Positions 6,828-14,570 of a stretch of 24,058 nucleotides of DNA are shown here, piece after piece (position 1 is the first letter of the stretch; each line of letters opens with the position of its first letter). The DNA is taken from the NCBI GenBank assembly GCA_023417775.1, contig JAEZEJ010000072.1:1-24058 (forward strand). Reading direction: 5' to 3'. Both the position numbers and the translations under genes were made by a program. A model generated the notes under the pieces. That model saw only the letters and a list, made by a program, of their open reading frames with translations, searched no databases and was not told where the DNA came from. Source of the stretch: Actinomycetes bacterium. GTDB lineage: Bacteria > Actinomycetota > Actinomycetes > Propionibacteriales > Nocardioidaceae.

Positions 6828-7763
6828 TCAGAGGCTCGAGAAGGCCGAGGCGTCACCTCGACGCACCGATGACGAGATGCCGTCCGTGCTGAGCGGCACA
6901 TCGCCGGTCAGCGTGATGCGGTGCAGCAGACGATGGTGGTCGCCATAGTCGGCCACACCGTAGTGCTGCGTCGCACGGTTGTCCCAGATCGCGAGGTCGC
7001 CCGGCGACCAGTTCCAGCGCACGGTGTTCTCCAGCTGAGTCACCTGACGCTGCAGCAACTGGAACAGCGTATTGGAGTCCTTGCTCGACAACCCGACGAG
7101 ACGCTTGACGAAGTGCCCGAGGACAAGCACCCGCTCACCGGTGTCGGGGTGTACTCGCACGACGGGGTGCTCGGTCTCAAAGACATCGGAGCGGAACTCC
7201 TCTCGGTAACCCTGTTCCTTGACGTCGACCCCGCCGATGCGGGCCGCGTCGCGGTCGGCCACGTAGTCGTACAGGTTGGTGTGGACGGCCCAGAGCCGGT
7301 CGGCGAGCGCCTGTACGGCGGGGTGCAGGTCCGCGTACGCGGTGGCGGTATTGGCCCACACGGTGTTGCCGCCGTACGGGGGCAACACGATCGCGCGCAG
7401 GATGCTGATCGACGGGATGCGGTCGACGAAGGTGACGTCTGAGTGCCAGCTGTTGGCCTTGCCGTAGTCGGAGTCGATCGGCAGGACGGCGTTCGCGTCG
7501 CCTTTGACGGTCGGGTGCGGCGCCGTCGGCGTGCCCAACAGGCGAGCGAAGGCGTACTGACCGGCATCGTCGAGGTGCTCCTGCCCGGAGAAGAAGACGA
7601 CCTTGTGCTCGAGCAGGGCCTGGCGGATCTCGGTGACGACCTCCGGGACGAGGTCACCGCCGAGCCGGACGCCCTCGATGCGGGCGCCGATGCGCTCGCC
7701 GGTCTTGGTGACGCCGATGTGATGGAACTCCGTCGTGGACGGACGAGTCTCGGTGATGGTCAT
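6828..7763 (-). CDS. TauD/TfdA-family Fe(II)/2-oxoglutarate dioxygenase, probable alkylsulfatase or taurine-type
   Basis: This 311-residue cytoplasmic enzyme should use oxygen and 2-oxoglutarate to hydroxylate the carbon next to a sulfate or sulfonate group, releasing sulfate or sulfite. The iron-binding facial triad is visible as WHSDVTF (His107, Asp109) and RATQHYGV (His267). The 2-oxoglutarate-binding arginine follows in HRLLHRITL (Arg278 or Arg282). The N-terminal half has EHKVVFFSGQ and the middle has PPYGGNTVWAN, both typical of TauD and AtsK enzymes. The start has a strong GGAGG at a good distance. The gene is divergent from the ABC transporter operon and shares a 246-nt upstream region containing motif copy C. 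Sulfate-ester versus sulfonate preference cannot be read from sequence. Confidence 0.9.
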   Translation of the reverse strand: MTITETRPSTTEFHHIGVTKTGERIGARIEGVRLGGDLVPEVVTEIRQALLEHKVVFFSGQEHLDDAGQYAFARLLGTPTAPHPTVKGDANAVLPIDSDYGKANSWHSDVTFVDRIPSISILRAIVLPPYGGNTVWANTATAYADLHPAVQALADRLWAVHTNLYDYVADRDAARIGGVDVKEQGYREEFRSDVFETEHPVVRVHPDTGERVLVLGHFVKRLVGLSSKDSNTLFQLLQRQVTQLENTVRWNWSPGDLAIWDNRATQHYGVADYGDHHRLLHRITLTGDVPLSTDGISSSVRRGDASAFSSL

Positions 7764-7888
7764 GGGAACCTCCGGTGACGTGGATGTGTGCCCTCACCGT
7801 CCGTCACCGATCGTGCCGTGAAGCCGGCGCTCGCAGGATGGGACGACCGATCGTCCCGGAAACCCGGGCTTATCACGCAGGCACGGGC

Positions 7889-7907
7889 ATATACCCCCCA
7901 TAACCCC
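7889..7907. promoter_or_regulatory. Sulfur-island motif copy C in the divergent promoter region
   Basis: ATATACCCC (7889-7897), 5 nt and ACCCC (7903-7907), followed by CTAGAGGG. It lies 125 nt from the dioxygenase start and about 100 nt from the ABC operon start, so it could serve both. The spacer is 2 nt shorter than in copies A and B. Confidence 0.5.
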
Positions 7908-7923
7908 TAGAGGGACTCATCTC

Positions 7924-7977
7924 GATTGCTGAGCGACGCCGACGGCTTCCGGCGGGGCTCTTAGGTTTTCGGCAATC
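7924..7977 (+). promoter_or_regulatory. Nested stem-loop in the 5' leader of the ABC operon
   Basis: Three stems nest: GATTGC/GCAATC (7924-7929 with 7972-7977), GAGC/GCTC (7931-7934 with 7957-7960) and CGCCG/CGGCG (7937-7941 with 7950-7954). The internal loops are asymmetric. The element ends about 30 nt before the ABC ATPase start. It may be a leader control element; no match to a known riboswitch was recognised. Confidence 0.35.
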
Positions 7978-8009
7978 ACGACAGCCGTCCGTCCCCTTGG
8001 AGTCCTCTC

Positions 8010-8837
8010 ATGTCCGACACCATCCACGAGCCGAAGCTGCGTCTGCGGCAGGTGAGCAAGGAGTTCACCGTGCGCGGTGAACCCTTCACCGCCCTCGCCG
8101 ACGCCACGATCGACGTCCGTCCCGGAGAGTTCCTCGCCATCGTCGGCCCGAGCGGCTGCGGCAAGTCCACACTGCTCGACCTACTCGGTGGCCTGACGAC
8201 CGCGTCCACAGGCCAGATCCTGCTGGACGGGCGTCCCATCTCCGGGCCGGGCCTGGACCGCGGCGTCGTTTTCCAGCAGTACGCCCTGCTGCCCTGGCGA
8301 ACCGCCCAGGGCAATATCGAGTTCGGACTCGAGGCCAAGGGCATCGCTCGCCGGGAGCGACGCGCCATCGCCGAGCAGTACCTCGAGCTGGTGGGCCTCA
8401 AGGCATTCGCCGACCGGTACCCCCACGAACTCTCCGGCGGCATGAAACAACGCGTCGCCATCGCTCGCAGCCTGGCCTTCGAACCCGAGGTCCTGCTCAT
8501 GGATGAGCCGTTCGCCGCGCTGGACGCCCAGACACGCGAGTCGTTGCAGGACGAGCTGTTACGCATCTGGCGCACGACGGGCAGCACGATCGTCTTCATC
8601 ACCCACGGCATCGACGAGGCGGTCTACCTGGGCGAGCGCGTCGCGATCATGACGTCCCGTCCGGGCCGCATCAAGGATGTCGTCGACATCGATCTCGATG
8701 TCGACACCGCCACCGATGTCCGATCGACCGAGGCCTTCGGCCGTTACCGCCACAAGATCTGGTCCCTCCTGCACGACGAGGTCACCCGCGCGCAGGCCCA
8801 TGAACTCGGTTCCCGGAAGGAGCCCTCGCATGTCTGA
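8010..8837 (+). CDS. ABC transporter ATPase, SsuB/TauB type
   Basis: This 275-residue ATPase energises an importer of sulfonates or related anions (nitrate/sulfonate/taurine group). Walker A is GPSGCGKST (46-54), the Q-loop lies near FQQYALLPW, the signature is LSGGMKQR (141-148), Walker B is VLLMDEP (161-167) and the switch His is in ITHG (199). The YALLPWRT segment after the Q-loop is characteristic of SsuB, TauB and related subunits. The gene is first in the plus-strand operon with permease, monooxygenase, binding protein and flavin reductase. It overlaps the permease start by 8 nt. The substrate is inferred from neighbours rather than from the ATPase itself. Confidence 0.92.
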   Translation: MSDTIHEPKLRLRQVSKEFTVRGEPFTALADATIDVRPGEFLAIVGPSGCGKSTLLDLLGGLTTASTGQILLDGRPISGPGLDRGVVFQQYALLPWRTAQGNIEFGLEAKGIARRERRAIAEQYLELVGLKAFADRYPHELSGGMKQRVAIARSLAFEPEVLLMDEPFAALDAQTRESLQDELLRIWRTTGSTIVFITHGIDEAVYLGERVAIMTSRPGRIKDVVDIDLDVDTATDVRSTEAFGRYRHKIWSLLHDEVTRAQAHELGSRKEPSHV

Positions 8838-9702
8838 CCTGTTGCTGCAAGCCAGCGCCACCGATCAGCGCGCCACCGACGCTCCCGAGGTCGACGAGTC
8901 CTCGGTGGCGCCCGCGCCCTCCGCGGCCAAGTCGGCCTTGCACCAGGCGGGCCGCATCGCCGCCGCGATCGGCCTGCGGAGCGTCGCCATCCTCGCCTTC
9001 CTCACGCTGTGGGAGGTCGGCCCACGTGTCGGGCTCGTCGACCGGGTATTCCTGCCGCCGCTGTGGGAGGTCCTCCAAGCCACCGCCGAGCTCATCGGCA
9101 ACGGGCAGCTCATCGAGCACATCAGGTCGAGCCTGACCCGGGCCGCTCTCGGGTTCGGCATGGCGATCGTCACAGCGATCCCGCTCGGCCTCCTCATCGG
9201 CTGGTACTCGCTGATCGCCAAAGTGCTCAATCCGATCCTCGAGGCCTTCCGCAACACCGCTGCCCTGGCCCTGCTCCCGGTCTTCGTGCTGATTCTCGGC
9301 ATCGGCGAGACGTCGAAGGTCGCGCTCGTGCTCTTCGCGACCTTCTTCCCGATCCTCCTGAACACCATCTCGGGGGTCCGGACGGTCGACCCGCTGCTCA
9401 TCAAGTCGGCCCAGTCGCTGGGGCTCTCACCGCTTCGGCTGTTCCAGAAGGTGATTCTGCCGTCGGCCGTCCCGACGATCTTCACCGGCCTGCGCATGGC
9501 CGGCGCCGCATCAATCCTCGTCCTGATCGCCGCAGAGATGATCGGCGCCCAGGCGGGCCTCGGCTACTTGATCAACGCCGCGCAACTCAACTTCCAGATC
9601 CCCAACATGTACGCCGGCATCCTCACCATCTCGATCATCGGCATCACCGTCAACTACGCCCTGCTCGCCGCCGAGCGGCACTTCTCGCGCTGGCGGGCCT
9701 GA
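8830..9702 (+). CDS. ABC transporter permease, SsuC/TauC type
   Basis: This 290-residue inner-membrane permease of the BPD_transp_1 fold starts at ATG 8830 (MSDLLLQASATDQ). Upstream codons in the frame are Ser/Pro/Arg-rich and lie within the ATPase gene, so they are rejected. After a polar N terminus of about 45 residues there are roughly six membrane segments, with a conserved FLPPLWEVLQATAEL loop. The EAA-type cytoplasmic loop SAQSLGLSPLRLFQKVILPSA contacts the ATPase. The C-terminal half matches SsuC (AGAASILVLIAAEMIGAQAGLGYLI). It overlaps the ATPase gene by 8 nt and is 42 nt ahead of the third monooxygenase. Confidence 0.92.
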   Translation: MSDLLLQASATDQRATDAPEVDESSVAPAPSAAKSALHQAGRIAAAIGLRSVAILAFLTLWEVGPRVGLVDRVFLPPLWEVLQATAELIGNGQLIEHIRSSLTRAALGFGMAIVTAIPLGLLIGWYSLIAKVLNPILEAFRNTAALALLPVFVLILGIGETSKVALVLFATFFPILLNTISGVRTVDPLLIKSAQSLGLSPLRLFQKVILPSAVPTIFTGLRMAGAASILVLIAAEMIGAQAGLGYLINAAQLNFQIPNMYAGILTISIIGITVNYALLAAERHFSRWRA

Positions 9703-9744
9703 GGCCTGCCCCCGACGATTCGACAACCAGGAGAGTCCACCACC

Positions 9745-11082
9745 ATGCCTTCCACCCCGTTCCACCTCAACGCCTTCCTCATGGGTGTCGGCCATCACGA
9801 GGCCGCCTGGCGGCATCCCAGCGTCGATGCCGCCGATGTTCTCGACGTGAAACACTTCCAGAACCTCGCGCAGATCGCCGAGCGCGGACGGCTCGACTCG
9901 ATCTTCTTCGCCGACGGGGTCGCCATCAGCCCGCGAATCGAGAACAACGCCCAGGCGATCTTCGAACCGCTCACGCTGCTCGCAGCGATCGCGGCGGTCA
10001 CCGACCGGGTCGGGCTCATCGCCACGGCGTCGACGTCGTACAACGAGCCCTACACGTTGGCCCGTAAGTTCGCCTCGCTCGACCAGATCTCCGGAGGGCG
10101 CGCCGGCTGGAATATCGTGACCTCCGCGGGCGAGGGCGAGGCGGCGAACTACGGTCTCGACGCGGTGCCGGAGCACGCCCGTCGATATGCCCGTGCCGAT
10201 GAGTTCGTCCAGGTGACCGAGAAACTGTGGTCATCGTGGGACGACGATGCCTTCACCCTCGATGCGAAGTCGGGCCAGTTCACGCGCCCGGGCAGTGTCC
10301 ACCAGGTCGACCACGCTGGCCGGCACTTCCGCGTCCGCGGCCCGCTCAACGTGCCGCGCAGTCCGCAGGGACGTCCCTTGCTGGTGCAGGCCGGTTCCTC
10401 TGAGTCAGGCAAGGAGTTCGCCGTTCAGCACGCCGAGGCCGTCTTCACGGCGCAACGTACGTTGAGAGAAGGCCAGGCGTTCTATCGCGACCTCAAGTCG
10501 CGGCTGGCCGCTCACGGCCGATCGGCCGACGAGCTCAAGGTGCTGCCGGGCATCGTGCCGTTCATCGCGGAGACGGTCGAGGAGGCTCGCAAGCTCGAGG
10601 ACGAGTTCACCCGCCTCATCGTGCCGGCATACGCCTTGAGCCAGCTTTCGTGGATCCTCGGCATCGACGTCACCGAACACGACCTCGACGGGCCGCTGCC
10701 GCCGCTGCCCGATCTCTCGGAGATCGAGACGCACAAGAGCCGCTTCGAGCTGGTCAAGGCTCTCGCCGAGGGTGAGAACCTGACTCTGCGCCAGCTGATC
10801 GGCAAGCTCGGCGGTGGCCGCGGTCACCGGACCTTCGCCGGCACCCCCGAGCAGGTGGCCGATGAACTCGCCAGCTGGGTCGACCAGGACGCCGCCGACG
10901 GCTTCAACATCATGGCGCCGTACCTCCCCGGTGGCTTGGAGGTCTTCGTCGACCGGGTTGTCCCCATCCTGCAGAAGCGCGGACACTTCCGCACCGAGTA
11001 CGAGGCCACCACCCTGCGGGGCCATTACGGACTGCCTGAGCTCACGACACCCGAACGAGGCCAGGAGCCCGTTCCTGCGTGA
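9745..11082 (+). CDS. FMN-dependent monooxygenase, NtaA/SnaA/DszA (LLM) family, copy 3
   Basis: This third paralog has 445 residues. It starts at ATG 9745 behind AGGAGAG and opens MPSTPFHLNAFLMGVGHHEAA. Conserved blocks are STSYNEPYTLARKFASL, GGRAGWNIVTSAGEG, RSPQGRPLLVQAGSSESGKEF and DGFNIMAPYLPGGLE, ending in FRTEYEATTLRGHYGLPE. Unlike copies 1 and 2 it sits inside the importer operon and is therefore the best candidate to act on what the ABC system brings in. The flavin reductase at 12223-12726 is its likely operon partner. The residues lining the pocket (SAGEGEAANYGL here, TASEAAARNFGL in copy 2) differ between paralogs, consistent with different substrates. Confidence 0.9.
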   Translation: MPSTPFHLNAFLMGVGHHEAAWRHPSVDAADVLDVKHFQNLAQIAERGRLDSIFFADGVAISPRIENNAQAIFEPLTLLAAIAAVTDRVGLIATASTSYNEPYTLARKFASLDQISGGRAGWNIVTSAGEGEAANYGLDAVPEHARRYARADEFVQVTEKLWSSWDDDAFTLDAKSGQFTRPGSVHQVDHAGRHFRVRGPLNVPRSPQGRPLLVQAGSSESGKEFAVQHAEAVFTAQRTLREGQAFYRDLKSRLAAHGRSADELKVLPGIVPFIAETVEEARKLEDEFTRLIVPAYALSQLSWILGIDVTEHDLDGPLPPLPDLSEIETHKSRFELVKALAEGENLTLRQLIGKLGGGRGHRTFAGTPEQVADELASWVDQDAADGFNIMAPYLPGGLEVFVDRVVPILQKRGHFRTEYEATTLRGHYGLPELTTPERGQEPVPA

Positions 11083-11170
11083 GGTCGGCTGCTGCCCCCG
11101 GGTCGTCGCCCATTGTCGGGCCGGCGACCTGACCACCCACGAGACATCCATCACCCCGAGGAGAACCACC

Positions 11171-12226
11171 ATGTCCATCATCCGAACACTCGCTCGACCG
11201 GCGGCAGCCACATCGGCTGCTCTGCTGTTCGGGGCCCTCGCGGCCTGCGGTGACTCGTCGGCCGCCGACGGCGAGCAGGACTTCACCCTCGAGTACCAGG
11301 GGACGCCCAGCACTGTGCAGTTCCCTGAGCTGGCCGAGAGCCTCGGCTACTTCGAGAACGTCGAGCTCAAGTGGACCAGCGACACCACCAGCGGTCCGAC
11401 CAGCATCCAGAACACCGCCACCGGCGAGAGCGATGTCGGCAGCGCCTTCAACGGCGCGATCGTCAAGCTGGTCGCCGCCGGCGCACCTCTGACTGCAGTC
11501 GTCGACTCCTACGGCGCCGACGAGGAGACGTTCAACGGCTTCTACACCCTCGAAGACTCCGGTATCACCGAGGGCAAGGACCTGATCGGCAAGAAGGTCG
11601 GGATGAACACCCTCGGCGCCCACGCCGAGTTCGTCGTTCGTGAGTGGCTGGCGCAGGAGGGCTTGAGCAATGCCGAGATCGAGACGGTGGAACTCACCGT
11701 CGTCCCGCCGATCAACACCGAACAGGCGCTGCACAACGGCGACATCGACGTGGGCGCACTCAGCGGCGTCTTCCGCGACTCGGCACTCGAGCGCGGCGGT
11801 CTGACCGAGCTGTTCACCGACAACACGCTCTACGAGGAGTTCAGCTACGGCACCTATGTGTTCCGCAACGACTTCATCGAGAAGAACCCGGACGCGGTAG
11901 AAGACTTCGTCCAGGGCACCGCGCGCGCCATCCGCTGGACCCAGGTCACCCCGCGCGAGGAGGTCGTCGCGAAGTACAAGGAGATCATCACCGAGCGTCA
12001 GCGCGCCGGAGAGGACCCCGAACTCGCCGATTACTGGAAGAGCACCGGCATCCCCGCCTCCGGCGGCGTCATCGACGAGCGGGAACTCCAGATCTGGGTC
12101 GACTGGCTCACCCGCAACGGCGAGCTCGACGATGGAGAGATCGAGGTCGAGAAGCTCTACACCAACGAGTACAACCCCTACGCCAACGGGACCTTCGAGC
12201 CGGACGCGGACGCGGAGGGCCAATGA
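11171..12226 (+). CDS. ABC transporter substrate-binding lipoprotein, SsuA/NrtA/TauA-like
   Basis: This is a 351-residue extracytoplasmic solute receptor anchored by lipid. ATG 11171 follows CGAGGAGAACC and gives a type II signal peptide with lipobox ALAAC (Cys26). A long in-frame extension upstream lies inside the monooxygenase gene and is rejected. The mature part has periplasmic-binding-protein features of the nitrate/sulfonate/taurine cluster: FPELAESLGYFENVELKW, a sampling loop AFNGAIVKLVAAGAPLTAV, and LIGKKVGMNTLGAHAEFVV. It completes the ABC importer with 8010-9702. The C-terminal tail is acidic. The stop overlaps the flavin reductase start (ATGA), indicating coupling. The ligand is not determinable from sequence. 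Confidence 0.9.
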   Translation: MSIIRTLARPAAATSAALLFGALAACGDSSAADGEQDFTLEYQGTPSTVQFPELAESLGYFENVELKWTSDTTSGPTSIQNTATGESDVGSAFNGAIVKLVAAGAPLTAVVDSYGADEETFNGFYTLEDSGITEGKDLIGKKVGMNTLGAHAEFVVREWLAQEGLSNAEIETVELTVVPPINTEQALHNGDIDVGALSGVFRDSALERGGLTELFTDNTLYEEFSYGTYVFRNDFIEKNPDAVEDFVQGTARAIRWTQVTPREEVVAKYKEIITERQRAGEDPELADYWKSTGIPASGGVIDERELQIWVDWLTRNGELDDGEIEVEKLYTNEYNPYANGTFEPDADAEGQ

Positions 12227-12726
12227 CCGATGCAGCCACACGGGCGGCGGCCGGCCCGTCGGTCGCGCACGACCTTCGCGCGGCGATGGGCCAGGTCGCA
12301 ACCGCCGTCTCGGTCGTGACGACGGTCCAGGACGACCGCCCGCACGGCACGACGGTGAGCGCCTTCATGTCGTTGTCGATGGATCCGCCGATGGTGCTGG
12401 TCTCCTTGGACAGCACGTCGACCTTGCTCTCGAAGCTCGATATCGGGCGCGCGATCGGCCTGAACGTGCTGGCGGCGCACCAGGACCAGGTGGCTTTGCG
12501 CTTCGCGAGTAAGGACGACGACAAGTTCGCCGACATCGGGTGGCGACTCGAGCACGGTGCGCCGATGCTGGCGGACCGTCACGCCTGGGTCGTCGGCCAA
12601 GTGGCCGATCTGGTGAATGCCGGCGACCATGTGCTGGTGCTCATCGACATCGTGTACGCCGAGATCGGCGGGCAGGCTCCGCTGACCTACTGGCAACGCA
12701 CCTTCGGCACCCACCAGCCCTTCTGA
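12223..12726 (+). CDS. Flavin reductase (FMN-binding split barrel, two-component partner)
   Basis: This is a 167-residue NAD(P)H:flavin oxidoreductase of the flavin reductase-like (HpaC/NtaB/DszD) family. It would supply FMNH2 to the LLM monooxygenases by diffusion. The sequence shows VATAVSVVTTVQDDRPHGTTVSAFMSLSMDPPMVLVSL, the flavin-binding strand pattern, then GLNVLAAHQ and a C-terminal LTYWQRTFG. The start at 12223 overlaps the preceding lipoprotein stop by 4 nt. It is the last gene of the plus-strand operon, followed 14 nt later by a strong terminator. NtaA and DszA enzymes work with exactly this reductase family, which supports pairing with the paralogs in this island. Confidence 0.9.
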   Translation: MTDAATRAAAGPSVAHDLRAAMGQVATAVSVVTTVQDDRPHGTTVSAFMSLSMDPPMVLVSLDSTSTLLSKLDIGRAIGLNVLAAHQDQVALRFASKDDDKFADIGWRLEHGAPMLADRHAWVVGQVADLVNAGDHVLVLIDIVYAEIGGQAPLTYWQRTFGTHQPF

Positions 12727-12740
12727 TCGATCCTCTCAAA

Positions 12741-12783
12741 CCCGACCTGCTCCGTGCGTCTCAGACGCACGGAGCAGGTCGGG
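12741..12783. terminator. Perfect 20-bp bidirectional terminator hairpin
   Basis: The left arm at 12741-12760 (starting CCCGACCTGC) and the right arm at 12764-12783 (ending GCAGGTCGGG) are perfectly complementary over 20 bp around TCA. It lies between the convergent ends of the two flavin reductase genes. A long T run is absent, but the stem is very strong on both strands. Confidence 0.85.
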
Positions 12784-12796
12784 GAGCGGCGCCGGC

Positions 12797-13291
12797 TCAA
12801 CGCTGACGGACAGCGGCCTGCAGCACGGGTTTCCAACGTTGCAGCCATGCCTGCTCGGCCGGATCGGGCTCAGCGCCGTCGATCAGGTACAGCGCCGGTG
12901 CCGGCACGATGGCCCCGAGCTCGACGAGCACCGGTTTCAGGTGGAGCTCGGGCGCGAGCGAATGCACAGCGCTGCCGCCGAGCTGCACCGGTAACGCCAC
13001 GACATCGCGCAGACCGGTCCCGCCGTCGAACTTGTCGAGAAACAGCTTGAGAACGCCCGAATAGGCGGCCTTGTAAGTGGGCGAGGCGACGACGACCAGA
13101 TCGCTGGCCGCCACCTGCGACACGGCCTCCTGGATCGCGGCGTCGCCCCACCCCAGCAGCGGCGCGCCGAATTCGATGACATCGTAGGAGGCCGTCACGT
13201 CCCCCACCGCCTCCCCGATCCGATGTGCGGTCTCCCAGGTACGTCCCCTGGCCTTCGGATTGCCCACGACGACGGTCACGGAAATACTCAT
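12797..13291 (-). CDS. NAD(P)H-dependent FMN reductase, SsuE/MsuE-like flavodoxin fold
   Basis: This is a 164-residue flavodoxin-fold FMN reductase, unrelated in fold to the split-barrel reductase next door. The N terminus MSISVTVVVGNPKARGRT is the phosphate-binding loop. SPTYKAAYSGVLKLFLDKF matches the SsuE/MsuE signature (SPVYKASYSGLLK), and LPVQLGGSAVHSL follows. ATG 13291 was chosen because residues encoded further upstream do not resemble the family, although the ribosome site is weak. It is convergent with the plus-strand operon and transcribed separately. Its role is probably to provide FMNH2 for one or more of the three monooxygenases. Which reductase serves which oxygenase cannot be told. 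Confidence 0.88.
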   Translation of the reverse strand: MSISVTVVVGNPKARGRTWETAHRIGEAVGDVTASYDVIEFGAPLLGWGDAAIQEAVSQVAASDLVVVASPTYKAAYSGVLKLFLDKFDGGTGLRDVVALPVQLGGSAVHSLAPELHLKPVLVELGAIVPAPALYLIDGAEPDPAEQAWLQRWKPVLQAAVRQR

Positions 13292-13679
13292 GACATCTGA
13301 CCGTAGGGGGCACGTCGAACGGGGCGCGCTGTGTCCGGTCCCTGAGACCTGCACGTTAATCCGAGAGTGCCCGCTGTGCGCCGAACTCATGGCAAAAGAA
13401 AACTCGGCGCGAACGATGTCGCGCCGAGTTTTCGCCGACCCATCAGATCTTCTCTGCCCGCAGCCGGGCGCCCCACAGTTGACCCGTGCCAGAGTTCCTC
13501 TTCAACTGTTCCGCCCGAGAGAACAGGCAGGCCACTGTCCCAAAGGTTGCTTTTGCTGCCCACACGCACGGTGCGCCCGCCGGCGGGAGACGCGGAGGGC
13601 AACGACGAATGGTGCTGGCCACAAGACTCCGGTCGCGCATCGATGACATCGCCTACGGCTCCGGCCTCTGCCGTTATAC
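13292..13679. other. Intergenic region without recognised gene
   Basis: About 390 nt between the FMN reductase start and the zinc permease stop. It contains the strong hairpin at 13399-13432. Open frames on both strands are Arg/Pro/Cys-rich and match no family I know. I specifically looked for zinc-free ribosomal protein paralogs (L28, L33, S14, L31, L36), which often accompany Zur regulons, and saw none. The promoter of the FMN reductase should lie in the first 100 nt on the minus strand. Confidence 0.5.
13399..13432 (-). terminator. 14-bp hairpin with T tract, probable terminator of the zinc operon
   Basis: AAAACTCGGCGCGA (13399-13412) and TCGCGCCGAGTTTT (13419-13432) form a perfect 14-bp stem with a 6-nt loop. 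On the minus strand the stem is followed by TTTTCTTTTG, a good intrinsic terminator. The nearest minus-strand gene upstream of it ends at 13680, so transcripts of the ABC operon would carry a 3' UTR of about 250 nt. On the plus strand only the stem-derived TTTT is present. Confidence 0.75.
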
Positions 13680-14570
13680 CTAGGTCGCGGGCTCAGCGTG
13701 ACTCGACGAGGGACCGACCCGGCTCTGATGCCGACGAGCCACGAGGCCGTGCCTGGGCGCGAGCACCCAGGCCGCCAGGAAGGCCGCGGTGAGCACCAGG
13801 ACGATCGTGCCTCCGGTGGGCGTGTCCCAGGTCCACGAGACGTACAGGCCGACGAAGGCGCCCACGGCACCGATGATCGGGGCTAGCGTCATCATGACGC
13901 CGAGCCGGTCGCTGAGCAGCCGAGCCGTCGCCGCCGGGGTGATGAGCAGCGCGAGGACGAGGATATTGCCGATCGTCTGCACGCTGATGACCACCGCAAG
14001 GGTCACCAGTACGTAGAGGATGAGATCCAGCCAGAAGACCTTGAGTCCGAGGGCGCGGGCCATCTCACGGTCCAGGGTCACCGCGACGAACTCCTTGTGC
14101 AGCCCGAAGGCGATGCCGAGCACGACGAGTCCCATCAAGGCCACCACGATCAGGTCGGAGTCCGGGATCCCGGTGATCGAACCGAAGAGGAACTGCTGCA
14201 GCGAGCCGGCGTATCCGGGGGCCTGCGAGATGATGACGATACCGAGGGCGAAGGCGGCGACGAAGAAGATCCCGATGATCGAGTCCTCCTTGAGTCGTCG
14301 GTTCTGCGAGAACGCCGCCACGAGAATCGCGGTGACGACACCGGCCACCGTGCCGCCGATGATGAGGTTGCCGGAGATCACGAAGGCGACGGCGAGGCCG
14401 GGGAAGACGGCGTGCGCGACGGCATCGCCGATGAACGCCATCCCGCGTAGCACCACATAGCAGCCGATCACGCCGCAGACGATCGAGGCCATCACGGCGA
14501 TCGCCAGCGCCTTGGCGAGGAAGGCCAGGTCGGGATTGAACAGGTCGGTGAGGAACTCGATGATCGACAT
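13680..14570 (-). CDS. Anchored-repeat-type ABC transporter permease (ABC-3/ZnuB-like)
   Basis: This 296-residue membrane protein is of the ABC-3 family that imports zinc or manganese, in the branch named 'anchored repeat-type ABC transporter, permease subunit' (TIGR03770). The N terminus MSIIEFLTDLFNPDLAFLAKAL leads into eight or so hydrophobic segments. The conserved region CYVVLRGMAFIGDAVAHAVFPGLAVAF is the ABC-3 signature, and TIGNILVLALLITPAATARLLSDRL is the typical second half. It is the last gene of the five-gene operon, directly abutting the ATPase stop. Zinc as substrate is inferred from the binding protein ligands and the neighbourhood; manganese is the alternative. Confidence 0.92.
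   Translation of the reverse strand: MSIIEFLTDLFNPDLAFLAKALAIAVMASIVCGVIGCYVVLRGMAFIGDAVAHAVFPGLAVAFVISGNLIIGGTVAGVVTAILVAAFSQNRRLKEDSIIGIFFVAAFALGIVIISQAPGYAGSLQQFLFGSITGIPDSDLIVVALMGLVVLGIAFGLHKEFVAVTLDREMARALGLKVFWLDLILYVLVTLAVVISVQTIGNILVLALLITPAATARLLSDRLGVMMTLAPIIGAVGAFVGLYVSWTWDTPTGGTIVLVLTAAFLAAWVLAPRHGLVARRHQSRVGPSSSHAEPAT

Noticed and set aside
6717..7907. Canonical CsoR/CstR operator
   Set aside because: Only the half-site ATACCCC is present; the matching GGGTAT half is absent at all three sites, so I describe a shared motif without naming the regulator.
11042..12301. 419-codon minus-strand open frame opposite the binding-protein gene
   Set aside because: It is antisense to a lipoprotein with a clear lipobox and fold, and it would cross three coupled plus-strand genes.
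13433..13679. Zinc-free ribosomal protein paralog (L28, L33, S14, L31 or L36) after the zinc operon
   Set aside because: No frame on either strand resembles any of these proteins.
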